A stretch of DNA of 64,000 bases from Flavobacterium sp. N1736 (lineage in GTDB: Bacteria > Bacteroidota > Bacteroidia > Flavobacteriales > Flavobacteriaceae), in assembly GCF_025947065.1 (NCBI RefSeq), contig NZ_CP109994.1, positions 3,658,001 to 3,722,000 on the forward strand, read 5' to 3'. Below the pieces are notes generated by a model. That model saw only the letters and a list, made by a program, of their open reading frames with translations. It did not search any database and was not told the DNA's origin. Positions 52,874 through 60,848 of the stretch are shown here, piece by piece (the stretch's first letter is position 1; every line of letters begins with the position of its first letter). The position numbers and the translations under genes are program-made.

Positions 52874-53302
52874 ATGGAAACAAAAGATTTAGCTTCATCA
52901 TTGCGTACTACAATATCGCTTCTTCACAAAAGTTTACGCAAACAAATGTATTCTGTTAATTCACTTTCGCTCACTGAAATGGAAACTATCGGGCATTTGA
53001 TTCGAAATACTGCTTTACTTCCTTCTGAGCTTGCAAATTTGACACGGGTTAAAACACAATCGATGTCACAAATCATTAAAAAACTTGAAGAACTGGAAAT
53101 CATTACCCGAACTCCTTCAACAAAAGATGGTCGAAAAGTCTATATTTCATTGACTGAATATGGAAAAAAAGCGGTTGAACAAACACGATTTGATCGCGAT
53201 AAATGGCTTTCAGACGCTATTGATGAGACATTAACAAATGAAGAAAAGGCATTATTAGAAAAAGTAATTCCAGTTTTAAACAAAATTGTTCCAATCAATT
53301 AA
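52874..53302 (+). CDS. MarR-family transcriptional regulator
   Basis: 142 residues. The winged helix-turn-helix core runs about 35-105: LLPSELANLTRVKTQSMSQI is the HTH, and EIITRTPSTKDGRKVYISLT is the wing with the conserved Asp-x-Arg. N- and C-terminal helices form the dimer. It heads an operon with an MFS exporter (14-bp gap) and an isochorismatase-like hydrolase (5-bp gap), so it probably represses them until an aromatic or drug-like ligand binds. Confidence 0.9.
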   Translation: METKDLASSLRTTISLLHKSLRKQMYSVNSLSLTEMETIGHLIRNTALLPSELANLTRVKTQSMSQIIKKLEELEIITRTPSTKDGRKVYISLTEYGKKAVEQTRFDRDKWLSDAIDETLTNEEKALLEKVIPVLNKIVPIN

Positions 53303-53316
53303 AATCAAAAATATCA

Positions 53317-54594
53317 ATGAAGATTTTAAACATCAGAACCTTCAAAGCATTTCAAAGTCGAAATTACGCTTTGTTTTTTGGAGGACAATTGGTTTCAAGA
53401 ATCGGAATGTGGATGCAGCGAACCGCCGTTGTCTGGATGGTTTACAGCATGACACAGTCTACTTTTATGTTGGGATTAACCGTTTTTGCCGAGCAATTTC
53501 CTTCTTTTTTATTTTCACTTCTTGGCGGCGTTGTTGCAGACAGATACAATCGGTATAAGGTTTTAATGATTACCCAAATCATATCTGCCGTGCAAGCTAT
53601 ATTGCTTACGGTTTTGGTTTTTACAGAACATTATGCTATCTGGCAAATATTGTCATTAAGTGTTTTACTGGGAATTGTAAATGCTTTTGATATTCCGGCG
53701 AGACAGCCTTTGGTTCACGACATTATAAAGAAAAAAGAAGATCTCCCAAATGCTATTGCGTTAAATTCAACATTAAATAACCTGGCGCGTTTGATTGGTC
53801 CGTCGCTATCCGGAATTGTATTGACACAGTTTGGAGCAGGAAATTGTTTTTTACTAAATGCAATCAGTTTTGTAGCGGTTATTATTTCATTAATGCTAAT
53901 GAAATTGCCGCCTTACAAACCAACTTTAACAAAAAAGAAAATTACAACCGATTTAAAAGAAGGCATAATGTATCTTAAAAACACGCCGAAAATTAGCATT
54001 ATCATCTTAATGTTATCGCTTTTGTGTTTACTTGTTGTTCCGTACAATACACTGTTGCCTGTTTATGCCAAAATAATTTTTAAAGGAAACGCAGCTACTT
54101 TTGGTTATATCAATAGTTTTATTGGTTTAGGTGCGGTGACGGCGGCCATTTTTTTAGCCTCTTTAAAATCAAGTGCGAACCTGCAGAAAATACTGTTTAT
54201 AAATACGCTTATTTTAGGTGTTAGTTTAATGATTTTTTCGCATCTCAATATTTTTCCAATAGCGATGGCAATTGCTATTATCTGCGGATTTGGAACTATG
54301 TCTCTAATTCCTATTTGCAATACAATTTTACAATTAGAAGCAGATGAAGCCATGAGAGGTCGGGTAATTAGCTTTTTTGCAATGGCAGCTTTTGGCATGA
54401 TTCCGATAGGAAGTTTATTTATCGGAATGGTTTCTAAATATATTGGCGCACCAAACAGCTTACTTATTCAGGGCATTATAGCACTTATTATTGCCTTTTC
54501 TTTTTATCTTTTTTATAAAAGAAGAAAGAAAAACAAAAAAATAGTAATCCCGATACAAACAGAAGAAACAGATATTATTAACAATCAAATTTAA
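53317..54594 (+). CDS. MFS exporter (MFS_3 / EntS-like)
   Basis: 425 residues with 12 predicted membrane helices and no periplasmic domain. RTFKAFQSRNYALFFGGQLV and SLLGGVVADRYNRYKVLMIT (motif A between helices 2 and 3) are typical of the MFS_3 group that includes the enterobactin exporter. The C-terminal tail is basic (YKRRKKNKK). It follows marR and precedes an isochorismatase-like gene, suggesting efflux of a small aromatic or drug compound. Confidence 0.85.
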   Translation: MKILNIRTFKAFQSRNYALFFGGQLVSRIGMWMQRTAVVWMVYSMTQSTFMLGLTVFAEQFPSFLFSLLGGVVADRYNRYKVLMITQIISAVQAILLTVLVFTEHYAIWQILSLSVLLGIVNAFDIPARQPLVHDIIKKKEDLPNAIALNSTLNNLARLIGPSLSGIVLTQFGAGNCFLLNAISFVAVIISLMLMKLPPYKPTLTKKKITTDLKEGIMYLKNTPKISIIILMLSLLCLLVVPYNTLLPVYAKIIFKGNAATFGYINSFIGLGAVTAAIFLASLKSSANLQKILFINTLILGVSLMIFSHLNIFPIAMAIAIICGFGTMSLIPICNTILQLEADEAMRGRVISFFAMAAFGMIPIGSLFIGMVSKYIGAPNSLLIQGIIALIIAFSFYLFYKRRKKNKKIVIPIQTEETDIINNQI

Positions 54595-54599
54595 TAGAT

Positions 54600-55157
54600 A
54601 TGAGTCAAAATACTGCTTTACTCGTCATGGATATGCAACTGGGAATTTTGTCAACTTTTCCGGAATCTCCAGCCATAATAGAAAATGTTGCAAACGCAAT
54701 TGCAATTGCCCGAAGTAAAAACATTCCAATTATTTACGCCAGACTTGGTTTCAAGAATGGAGGTTCGGAAATTAGCGCTAATAACAAAGTTTTTGCTGCT
54801 ACAAAAGAGCGAATAACTGAGATTAATCTTGATGAATTTTCAAAAGTTCATCCTGCATTAGAACCTCAGCTTAATGATATTGTTGTTACAAAGCGTCGTG
54901 TAAGTGCTTTTACAGGAAGCGAACTGGAAATTATTTTAAGGTCAAATGATATTAAACATCTTGTTCTTACCGGCGTGGCAACGAGCGGAATTGTATTATC
55001 GACCACAACCGAAGCCAGCGACAAAGATTATAAAGTCACTGTTTTATCGAACGGATGTGCAGATCGTGATGATGAAGTTCATCGTGTTCTAACTACAAAG
55101 GTTTTTTTACGTCACGCAAATGTATTGACTATTGAAGAATGGAAGAATTTAGAATAA
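54600..55157 (+). CDS. Isochorismatase-family protein lacking the nucleophilic Cys
   Basis: 185 residues of the cysteine-hydrolase fold. Asp11 in LVMDMQLG and Lys98 in VTKRRVSAF are in the expected catalytic places. The position of the nucleophilic Cys reads GVATSGIVLST, with Ile131. A group of family members has a small hydrophobic residue there, so activity may be altered or absent. It ends the marR-MFS operon with a 5-bp gap after the exporter. Confidence 0.85.
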   Translation: MSQNTALLVMDMQLGILSTFPESPAIIENVANAIAIARSKNIPIIYARLGFKNGGSEISANNKVFAATKERITEINLDEFSKVHPALEPQLNDIVVTKRRVSAFTGSELEIILRSNDIKHLVLTGVATSGIVLSTTTEASDKDYKVTVLSNGCADRDDEVHRVLTTKVFLRHANVLTIEEWKNLE

Positions 55158-55182
55158 TTGAAAAGCGCTTTGTAACCGTAAA

Positions 55183-55265
55183 GCCCTAGCCCAGATAGAA
55201 GCGGTATCCTTTTCCTGCCTTCTTTAGGCAGGAAAAGATACAAGCGTATAGCTGGAAATAGCTCC
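55183..55265 (+). ncRNA. Structured RNA-like intergenic element, copy 2
   Basis: Starts GCCCTAGCCCAGATAGAAGC and ends GCTGGAAATAGCTCCT. The central stem is CCTGCC/GGCAGG extended by TTTT/AAAA, different in sequence from copy 1 (37271) yet still paired, while the flanks are kept. It lies between the isochorismatase-like gene and the convergent patatin-like gene. Confidence 0.5.
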
Positions 55266-55271
55266 TAAAAA

Positions 55272-56816
55272 CTATTTGTGTTCTACCAATAATTCTTTTA
55301 ATTCATTCGTTTTTAAATACGACGCAAAACGTCCGGCGAGTAACAACATTTCTCTTTCTTCGGGCGTTATTCTGAGTTTGGTTTCAACATGAGAAGCAAA
55401 TTCGTATAGAATTAAAATTTCAGCAGCCGTCAATTCGTGAAATTTGTCTCTGGTTAAAGTTGCCAGGATAATTTCGCCGTCTTTGTCTTTTCTAAAACTA
55501 AGATCGCCAAACTGATCTATCAGATCTTGTTTAAACCTGTTCTCAAATTTTAGCCAATTAGCATATTCGTTATCCGTGTTTTTTAATTCTAAAACCAAAT
55601 TTTCATACGCGGAGTCTTTCTTCATTTTCAATAAATATTCGCGCAAAGTAGTAAAACCAATAACCTGATAATTTGAAGTTGGTATTTTGTAGCGATCCAT
55701 TAAATTTTCGACATCGCGCTCAAAAGTTATATATCGTGTTTGAACGGTGTATAAAGATGCTGTTTCTAACAAGGTAATCAGCCGTATCTTCTCATCAGTG
55801 ATATAAGGTTCTTTTTTTCCTTGTCCCAAACAATCGATAAAAAGTGCTTTTTTGTTTTTATTGTCGACTTTAGTATCGTTATTAAGTAATTCGATTAAGG
55901 TTTTATAACCCATATTATCGGAAGCGCCGCCATCAATAATACACAATATTTTATCCTGATTTTTAACCCCGAATTTTACTTTTGGAAGCACACCCGGAAA
56001 AGCAGAACTTGCTGTAATCGCATACGTAAGCGGAAAATTATAACCGTCGTTTATCTGGTTTTCGTTTAATGAAATTGCAGCTTTATTGGGCGCTAAAGAA
56101 GCATTTAAATTTAATCCCCGAATAATATGTGGCATAAACGGAATGCGTTCGCCGTTATTATACGCGGTTCCATTGGCAACCATCATGGGTAAATACGGAA
56201 CGTTTTTGCTTTCTTTGGGAACAAAAAAATCAGACAGCAGCATTTGGGTTTTAAACTTATACGGGTTTTCAGGATTTATAATATCGTATTGCAAAACCTC
56301 TGAATCTAATCGTTGTGTCATGGATATTTTATCTCCTTTTTCGTTTCGGCTATTACTTAAAAGTGATAAAATATTCGCCGATTTATCGACATAATCTTTA
56401 TAAGCATCGGCTTTAGAAAAGTAAAACTCATTGAAAGTGCAGTTGTCGTGATAGAGTTTGTTTTTAAGGATTGTTAAATAATAACCTGCCGAATAACAGC
56501 CTCCGGAAACAGTCGAGAAATAATCAATTTCGTTTAAAAAATTGCGCTGGCTATTATTTTCCTTAATTTCTTCTAAACCCAAAAGAACGCCCATACTAAA
56601 AAACTGGGCACGCGAACCTCCGCCCGAAATTCCGATTCCTAATGCAATATTGGGGTTTTGAAAATTACTGTCACGTTCCTGAACCGATTTATAATCGGTT
56701 AATGAAACCGAAGGAATTGAGTTATAATTGATTTCTGAAAAAAGATTTATTTTGTTTTGAGAAAATCCTGTCTGAAGAAAAAGAAACAGCAATATTCGGC
56801 AGTATTTATATCTCAT
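55272..56816 (-). CDS. Secreted patatin-like protein with Cys at the nucleophile position
   Basis: The start is taken at 56816 (514 residues, MRYKYCRILLFLFLQTGFSQ signal peptide). The patatin oxyanion loop is GISGGGSRA near 62-70. The nucleophile elbow reads STVSGGCYSAGYY, with Cys107 where the related SGGS motif carries Ser. The catalytic Asp is in CIIDGGASDNMGY. Patatins are phospholipases or acyl hydrolases; here a Cys nucleophile, another serine, or loss of activity are all possible. A minus-strand TAACTTTG lies 57 bp upstream. Confidence 0.8.
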   Translation of the reverse strand: MRYKYCRILLFLFLQTGFSQNKINLFSEINYNSIPSVSLTDYKSVQERDSNFQNPNIALGIGISGGGSRAQFFSMGVLLGLEEIKENNSQRNFLNEIDYFSTVSGGCYSAGYYLTILKNKLYHDNCTFNEFYFSKADAYKDYVDKSANILSLLSNSRNEKGDKISMTQRLDSEVLQYDIINPENPYKFKTQMLLSDFFVPKESKNVPYLPMMVANGTAYNNGERIPFMPHIIRGLNLNASLAPNKAAISLNENQINDGYNFPLTYAITASSAFPGVLPKVKFGVKNQDKILCIIDGGASDNMGYKTLIELLNNDTKVDNKNKKALFIDCLGQGKKEPYITDEKIRLITLLETASLYTVQTRYITFERDVENLMDRYKIPTSNYQVIGFTTLREYLLKMKKDSAYENLVLELKNTDNEYANWLKFENRFKQDLIDQFGDLSFRKDKDGEIILATLTRDKFHELTAAEILILYEFASHVETKLRITPEEREMLLLAGRFASYLKTNELKELLVEHK

Positions 56817-56872
56817 TTTTTGACTTTTATTGAATACCAAAATCAGTATAAGCGAAATTACAAGAAACTTTA

Positions 56873-56880
56873 CAAAGTTA
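56873..56880 (-). promoter_or_regulatory. Putative -7 element of the patatin-like gene
   Basis: Minus-strand TAACTTTG, 57 bp before the ATG at 56816. Confidence 0.4.
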
Positions 56881-56954
56881 AATATCAGCTACTGAAATCT
56901 TTAACATTAAAAGCAATTCATTAAATTTATTATAAAACTTTGCGATAAAAAACC

Positions 56955-57000
56955 TCAAAACCTTTGCGTCTTTGAGCCTTTGAGCCTTTGAACCTTCAAA
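56955..57000. repeat. 8-nt tandem repeat 'tttgagcc'
   Basis: AACCTTTGCGTCTTTGAGCCTTTGAGCCTTTGAACCTTC: four units of 8 nt, with the last changed, directly past the DMP19-like gene stop. It belongs to the same general type as the heptamer repeats. Confidence 0.65.
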
Positions 57001-57002
57001 AA

Positions 57003-57545
57003 TTAAGCACGCTTTATCTCATGCCCAACAAATTCTTCTAAAGCTGCAAACATATCATCGACCGAAAGTACTTCGAAATCAGGGTGATTTTTCAGGAAAT
57101 TGGCATTTAGCGTAATCAGATTTTCTTCTAATTCATAAAAAGTATCATTGTTTAAGGAATCACGAATTGGCTTTACGCCTTCTAATTTGCCTTTTAAAAA
57201 TTTAGCCAGCTTTACACTGCTCATCAATTTGACTTTTTTGCTTTGTTGTTGAAATAGCTCCAAATGTTTCTCGGCGCCAATTAAAGCCAAACCTTCTTCG
57301 ATAAGTTCATTTAATTCTTTATTCCAACCCGATTTATGAACAAACTGAGCAAAATTTCCTTCGGCATATTGCGACCAGTAATAATCCAGATAATAACTCA
57401 TTAAGGCATCTTCGTGAATAAATTCGTCGTCGACACCTTCCTCACGCATTAAATTGATTACCGATATATTTGAGTGAATAACATCCTGAAGATTTTCACT
57501 GTTCATTGCCGTTTCAGAAACTAATATTCTGCCAAATTCCTCCAT
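57003..57545 (-). CDS. DMP19/DUF4375-like protein
   Basis: 180 residues, mostly helical. The segment ALMSYYLDYYWSQYAEGNF followed by AQFVHKSGW resembles the core of the DMP19 / DUF4375 family (usually YYLxxxxxQVxNGGFxQF), though G-G reads E-G here. DMP19 in other bacteria is a DNA-mimic protein; that function is not implied here. It is acidic, stands alone, and has a clean start at 57545. Confidence 0.5.
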   Translation of the reverse strand: MEEFGRILVSETAMNSENLQDVIHSNISVINLMREEGVDDEFIHEDALMSYYLDYYWSQYAEGNFAQFVHKSGWNKELNELIEEGLALIGAEKHLELFQQQSKKVKLMSSVKLAKFLKGKLEGVKPIRDSLNNDTFYELEENLITLNANFLKNHPDFEVLSVDDMFAALEEFVGHEIKRA

Positions 57546-57617
57546 CTTGATTTTTTGTTTTGTAATTGTGACTGCAAATTTCCATTAAATTAAAACAGAA
57601 AAGAAATACAATAGGTA

Positions 57618-57788
57618 TTAAATGACATCAGATTCGTCACTATTCTTTTTTTCGTTCATTTTTGCAACTAAAGCTTTCAATCGCAATGCGCGTTCTCTTT
57701 TTTCTTCCTGAAGTTTCGCCTTTTTCTTATTTAGCAATTTGGTATGTAAAGCCTTGTTTTTGGTGTTTTTTTCGGGTCCTTTTGCCAT
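57618..57788 (-). CDS. Small Lys-rich hypothetical protein
   Basis: The start is taken at 57788 (56 residues, MAKGPEKNTKNKALHTKLL); the frame from 57869 adds a poor N-terminus. It is strongly basic in the first two thirds (LNKKKAKLQEEKRERALRLK) with a single long helix and an acidic end. Such short proteins are conserved in Flavobacteria; binding to nucleic acid is possible but unproven. Confidence 0.55.
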   Translation of the reverse strand: MAKGPEKNTKNKALHTKLLNKKKAKLQEEKRERALRLKALVAKMNEKKNSDESDVI

Positions 57789-57869
57789 GATTTTCGGTTC
57801 TTTACTTTGTTTTGCAAATTTCGGAGAAATAATGATATGAATGAGAATAATTTTTCGGGTGTTTTCCAT

Positions 57870-57965
57870 CGCCGCGGATCGTCCCGAGGCTTCGGGATCA
57901 CTGCAAGTCCTCGCACTTCCCTCGTCAGGCTGTGGGTTTTCCGCTGCTATCCCTAACGCGATCTC
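57870..57965 (-). ncRNA. GC-rich structured element related to the RNA-like repeat
   Basis: On the minus strand it reads GCGTTAGGGATAGCAGCGGA near its beginning, similar to GATAGAAGCGG in the elements at 37271 and 55183, then a GC-rich stretch. It ends with the CCCGAAGCCTCGGG hairpin and GATCCGCGGCGA. GC content is far above the surroundings. It has no GGAAATAGCTCC end, so it may be a separate class. Confidence 0.35.
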
Positions 57966-57981
57966 CGTTTTATAAGAAATA

Positions 57982-57989
57982 TAATTTTG
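57982..57989 (+). promoter_or_regulatory. Putative -7 element of the lipoprotein pair
   Basis: TAATTTTG, 58 bp before the ATG at 58048. Confidence 0.4.
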
Positions 57990-58047
57990 TGAGATTATCT
58001 TGAAGTTAAAAAGAGTATTTTAGCTTGAACTAACATCTATTTCACTT

Positions 58048-58560
58048 ATGATTAAAAACTATTTTTATATTACTATTATAGCATTCATCTTTTTAAATTG
58101 CCAAAAAAGAGATTCAAACATACCTCAAAAAATAGACGAAATTGAATTTTCTTATATAAACAGTAGAAGAATTCCATTTAATGAAGTAAAAATTAAGATT
58201 GCAAGAATGTCAAGTAATGATAGTGCACTTGTATTTGTACAAACCAGACCCGCAATATATACTACTCGATGGGAATATAGTAAAATTGAAAAATTCATGA
58301 CAATTGATATCAAAATTTTTAACAAATTTGCTGATGTAGCTTCTTCTTTCAATAAAATAAACATTGGCAAAGCCTTTGCAGATGAGAAAGATGGTAGCAC
58401 TTGGCAAATACAATTTGGTTCAAAAGGAAAAAATCAAAGCTATAGTTTTTGGTCTCCAGACTATGATACCCAAAAAAGAGGACTAACTACATTTGTAAAC
58501 TTATCTGAACAAATTATAGAAGTTTCTAAGTTAAAAAAGGAAGAAATTCTTGAAGATTAG
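58048..58560 (+). CDS. Hypothetical lipoprotein 1
   Basis: 170 residues. The signal peptide ends IAFIFLNC (Cys18), followed by QKRDSN. The mature part looks like mixed beta/alpha (EIEFSYINSRRIPFNEVKIK, TWQIQFGSKGKNQSYSFW). No family is recognised. The next lipoprotein gene starts 13 bp after it, with similar size and layout, so they are probably a functional pair. Confidence 0.65.
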   Translation: MIKNYFYITIIAFIFLNCQKRDSNIPQKIDEIEFSYINSRRIPFNEVKIKIARMSSNDSALVFVQTRPAIYTTRWEYSKIEKFMTIDIKIFNKFADVASSFNKINIGKAFADEKDGSTWQIQFGSKGKNQSYSFWSPDYDTQKRGLTTFVNLSEQIIEVSKLKKEEILED

Positions 58561-58573
58561 CAAAAACAAACAT

Positions 58574-59068
58574 ATGATGAAAATATATTCAAATGCCGTA
58601 TTTCTAATAATATTATTGGCAGGTTGTCAATCTCCAAAAAAGAAATACGATTTTACTTTCTTTAAATGGAATATTCGTGAATCTTATTATTTAAAATTCA
58701 ACTCATCTGATACTCTTTATCATATTAACACTTATCGCCTTGAAGAACAAACTTCTTTTACAATTTTAGACGACGACGAAAGAGAAAGAATTCAAATCGC
58801 TTTAGATAACTTATCTTTTCCAAAAGAAAAGGAATTTTCAAACAGTTTAATTGAAGATGGAGAAACTAATGCTTTTTATTTAAAAGATGATAAACAATAT
58901 CAACAACTTAAAATTCATGGTCATCAAGGTCCAGATCAATTTTGGCTATTTGGAAAAACATTAACAAATATTAAAAATCAACATAATTTTATGAAAATCA
59001 ATAAAAAGTTTGATTTAAGTGGTATTGAGAAAATGGTAGCACCACCAATTTTATTTATACAAAAATAA
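58574..59068 (+). CDS. Hypothetical lipoprotein 2
   Basis: The start is at 58574 or the adjacent ATG at 58577 (164 or 163 residues); a TTG at 58550 inside the preceding gene is less likely. The signal peptide ends LIILLAGC, then QSPKKKYD. The mature part is acidic and has FTFFKWNIRESYYLKFN and KIHGHQGPDQFWLFG. No family is recognised. It shares genomic position and general pattern with lipoprotein 1, but the sequences do not clearly align by eye. Confidence 0.65.
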   Translation: MMKIYSNAVFLIILLAGCQSPKKKYDFTFFKWNIRESYYLKFNSSDTLYHINTYRLEEQTSFTILDDDERERIQIALDNLSFPKEKEFSNSLIEDGETNAFYLKDDKQYQQLKIHGHQGPDQFWLFGKTLTNIKNQHNFMKINKKFDLSGIEKMVAPPILFIQK

Positions 59069-59267
59069 ACATGTCATAAACAAATCCGCGCTATCAAACC
59101 TGTCAAAAGGCACTGACTCGGGATAAGATCGCTTAATGGCGATTTCTCTTTTGTTGTTTATCTTATTTTTGTGGGGATTTAAGAGTAATGCTAAATATGT
59201 GATAATCTTTTTTAAAATTTAAAATATTACTAATCAATACATAGCAAATATTTAACAGTATTAGTTG

Positions 59268-59275
59268 TAACTTTG
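59268..59275 (+). promoter_or_regulatory. Putative -7 element of the PhzF-family gene
   Basis: TAACTTTG, 63 bp before the ATG at 59338. Confidence 0.4.
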
Positions 59276-59337
59276 ATCGTAAAAAAAGTACTAACTTGTT
59301 TTTAGAGTCAATAAACTAATTCAAAAAAAGATAAATA

Positions 59338-60240
59338 ATGGAACAAAGAAAAGCATTAGAATATTATGTTTTAGATGTATTCTCGAATAAAAGTTACAGA
59401 GGAAATCCATTATCTGTAGTTTTTACTGATGGAATTTTAGATTTGGCAACTTATCAAAATATCTCTAAAGAATTTGGCTATTCTGAAACTTCTTTTGTTT
59501 ATTATTCTACAAAACAAAAAGCGCTCAATGTTCGTTCGTTTACACCAACCGGAATTGAAATCGATGGTGCAGGACATAATTTACTGGGCGCAGTTTGTGG
59601 TGCGCTACTCAAAAAAATGCCCATTTTTGAAGATCAAAATGAAAGTGAGCCTTTTGTGATCATGAAAAATTCGCCAATACCATTAACGGTAAGTTTTGAT
59701 CCGGTTACACAATATCCTGTGGTGCAAATGCATCAAAAATCGGCAGTGATTAAACAAGAAATTCCAACATATAGAATTGCGGTTGCGCTTGGTTTAAAAA
59801 TTGAAGATTTAGACGTAAATGCTTTTGTTCCCACAATTGTTAAAACAGAAGTTGCACATACGATGGTTCCTATAAAAAACAGTCAAATACTCAATAACTG
59901 CATTCCTGATAATCAGCTTTTAATAGAAATTTCAAAAGAATATAAGTTTGAAGGGTTTTATTGTTTCACTATTGCTGATGAAAATCAGGAACATATAATC
60001 GAAACGCGATTTTTCAATCCAATAATCGGAATAAATGAAGATCCCGCGACTGGAACGGCTGCCGGACCTCTAATTGGATTTCTGACTCAAAAGAAATTTA
60101 CTAAATCAGACAAAGAATATAAAATCCTGCAAGGTGTCAAGTTAAAACAGCCTTCGCTGATTGAAGTGATGCATCGCGAAGAAGATATTCTCGTTGGCGG
60201 TTCATCGATTATAACCATGAAAGGAGAATTATATCTATAA
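59338..60240 (+). CDS. PhzF-family isomerase-like protein
   Basis: 300 residues, the family length. The catalytic Glu50 is in FGYSETSFVY. RSFTPTGIEIDGAGHNLLG corresponds to the second active-site motif (usually GHATLG, here GHNLLG). ETRFFNPIIGINEDPATGTA is the C-terminal domain motif. Family members isomerise small metabolites; the substrate cannot be named. No phenazine genes are nearby. It is monocistronic with its own terminator. Confidence 0.9.
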   Translation: MEQRKALEYYVLDVFSNKSYRGNPLSVVFTDGILDLATYQNISKEFGYSETSFVYYSTKQKALNVRSFTPTGIEIDGAGHNLLGAVCGALLKKMPIFEDQNESEPFVIMKNSPIPLTVSFDPVTQYPVVQMHQKSAVIKQEIPTYRIAVALGLKIEDLDVNAFVPTIVKTEVAHTMVPIKNSQILNNCIPDNQLLIEISKEYKFEGFYCFTIADENQEHIIETRFFNPIIGINEDPATGTAAGPLIGFLTQKKFTKSDKEYKILQGVKLKQPSLIEVMHREEDILVGGSSIITMKGELYL

Positions 60241-60270
60241 AAAAAGCTGCATTAAATGCAGCTTTTTTTA
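60239..60270. terminator. Bidirectional terminator between PhzF-family and CDGSH genes
   Basis: AAAAAGCTGCAT and ATGCAGCTTTTT pair across TAA with A/T runs on both sides, between convergent genes. Confidence 0.88.
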
Positions 60271-60285
60271 TATTCCAACCAGAAA

Positions 60286-60513
60286 TTAGTTCGTTTTCAT
60301 TGGCGGTAAATCAAACGCAATTGAATCGTGTTCGAAATTATTGCGGTGTCCACCATCGCAAAAAGGTTTATTGTTCGATAATCCACAACGGCAAAGTCCT
60401 AATGCAGATCTTCCCTGAAGTCCGTATACAGTTCCTTCAGCATCCATGATTTCAAAGTCGCCTTCGATTTTTATAGATCCGTTTTTATTGATGATTAATT
60501 TTGTCTTGCTCAT
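60286..60513 (-). CDS. CDGSH iron-sulfur domain protein
   Basis: 75 residues. The cluster ligands follow the C-x-C-x8-C-x3-H pattern: Cys41, Cys43, Cys52 and His56 in LCRCGLSNNKPFCDGGH, which binds a redox-active 2Fe-2S cluster. The upstream part (IINKNGSIKIEGDFEIMDAE) is the beta cap. The role in bacteria is not defined. It stands alone on the minus strand. Confidence 0.92.
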   Translation of the reverse strand: MSKTKLIINKNGSIKIEGDFEIMDAEGTVYGLQGRSALGLCRCGLSNNKPFCDGGHRNNFEHDSIAFDLPPMKTN

Positions 60514-60613
60514 AACTTTGTTTTTGTTTTTTTCAGGGCAAAGATTGCGAAATAAATTTTGAAGATTTTAATTGAGACGCTAGTTTAAACTGGTTCTATT
60601 TTATGGGGTTATT

Positions 60614-60800
60614 TCATAGAGATACACAAAGAAAAAACGCGGAGATTCGGAAAGGTTTTGTTTCACGCAGATTGAGCAGATTTTAATTTAAAAATCATTT
60701 TAATCCTTTAATCTGTAGCATTAACTTAAAAAACTTTGCTTCTCTGCGCCTGCGAGATTAAAAAACTCAGCGAAAACCTTGGCGAATCTCCGTGAAATAA
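60614..60800. repeat. Large intergenic inverted repeat, copy 3 of the 'gagattcg' family
   Basis: CGGAGATTCGGAAAGGTTTTG (60640-60660) pairs with GAAAACCTTGGCGAATCTCCG (60772-60792) around a ~110-bp centre with more such words (CTCTGCGCCTGCGAGATT). It fills most of the 335-bp gap between the CDGSH gene and metG, which otherwise holds only the metG -7 element. Confidence 0.6.
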
Positions 60801-60821
60801 CAAAATCTCAATTCTATTGCT

Positions 60822-60829
60822 TATTTTTG
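60822..60829 (+). promoter_or_regulatory. Putative -7 element of metG
   Basis: TATTTTTG, 20 bp before the ATG at 60849. Confidence 0.45.
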
Positions 60830-60848
60830 CACTCAATAAAATTGAGTT

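Noticed and set aside
53286..53558. 90-residue frame overlapping the start of the MFS exporter
   Set aside because: It lies in another frame of the exporter gene, whose helices and motif A are clear.
57731..57916. 61-residue frame across the GC-rich element
   Set aside because: It overlaps the small Lys-rich protein in another frame and the structured repeat; no start context.
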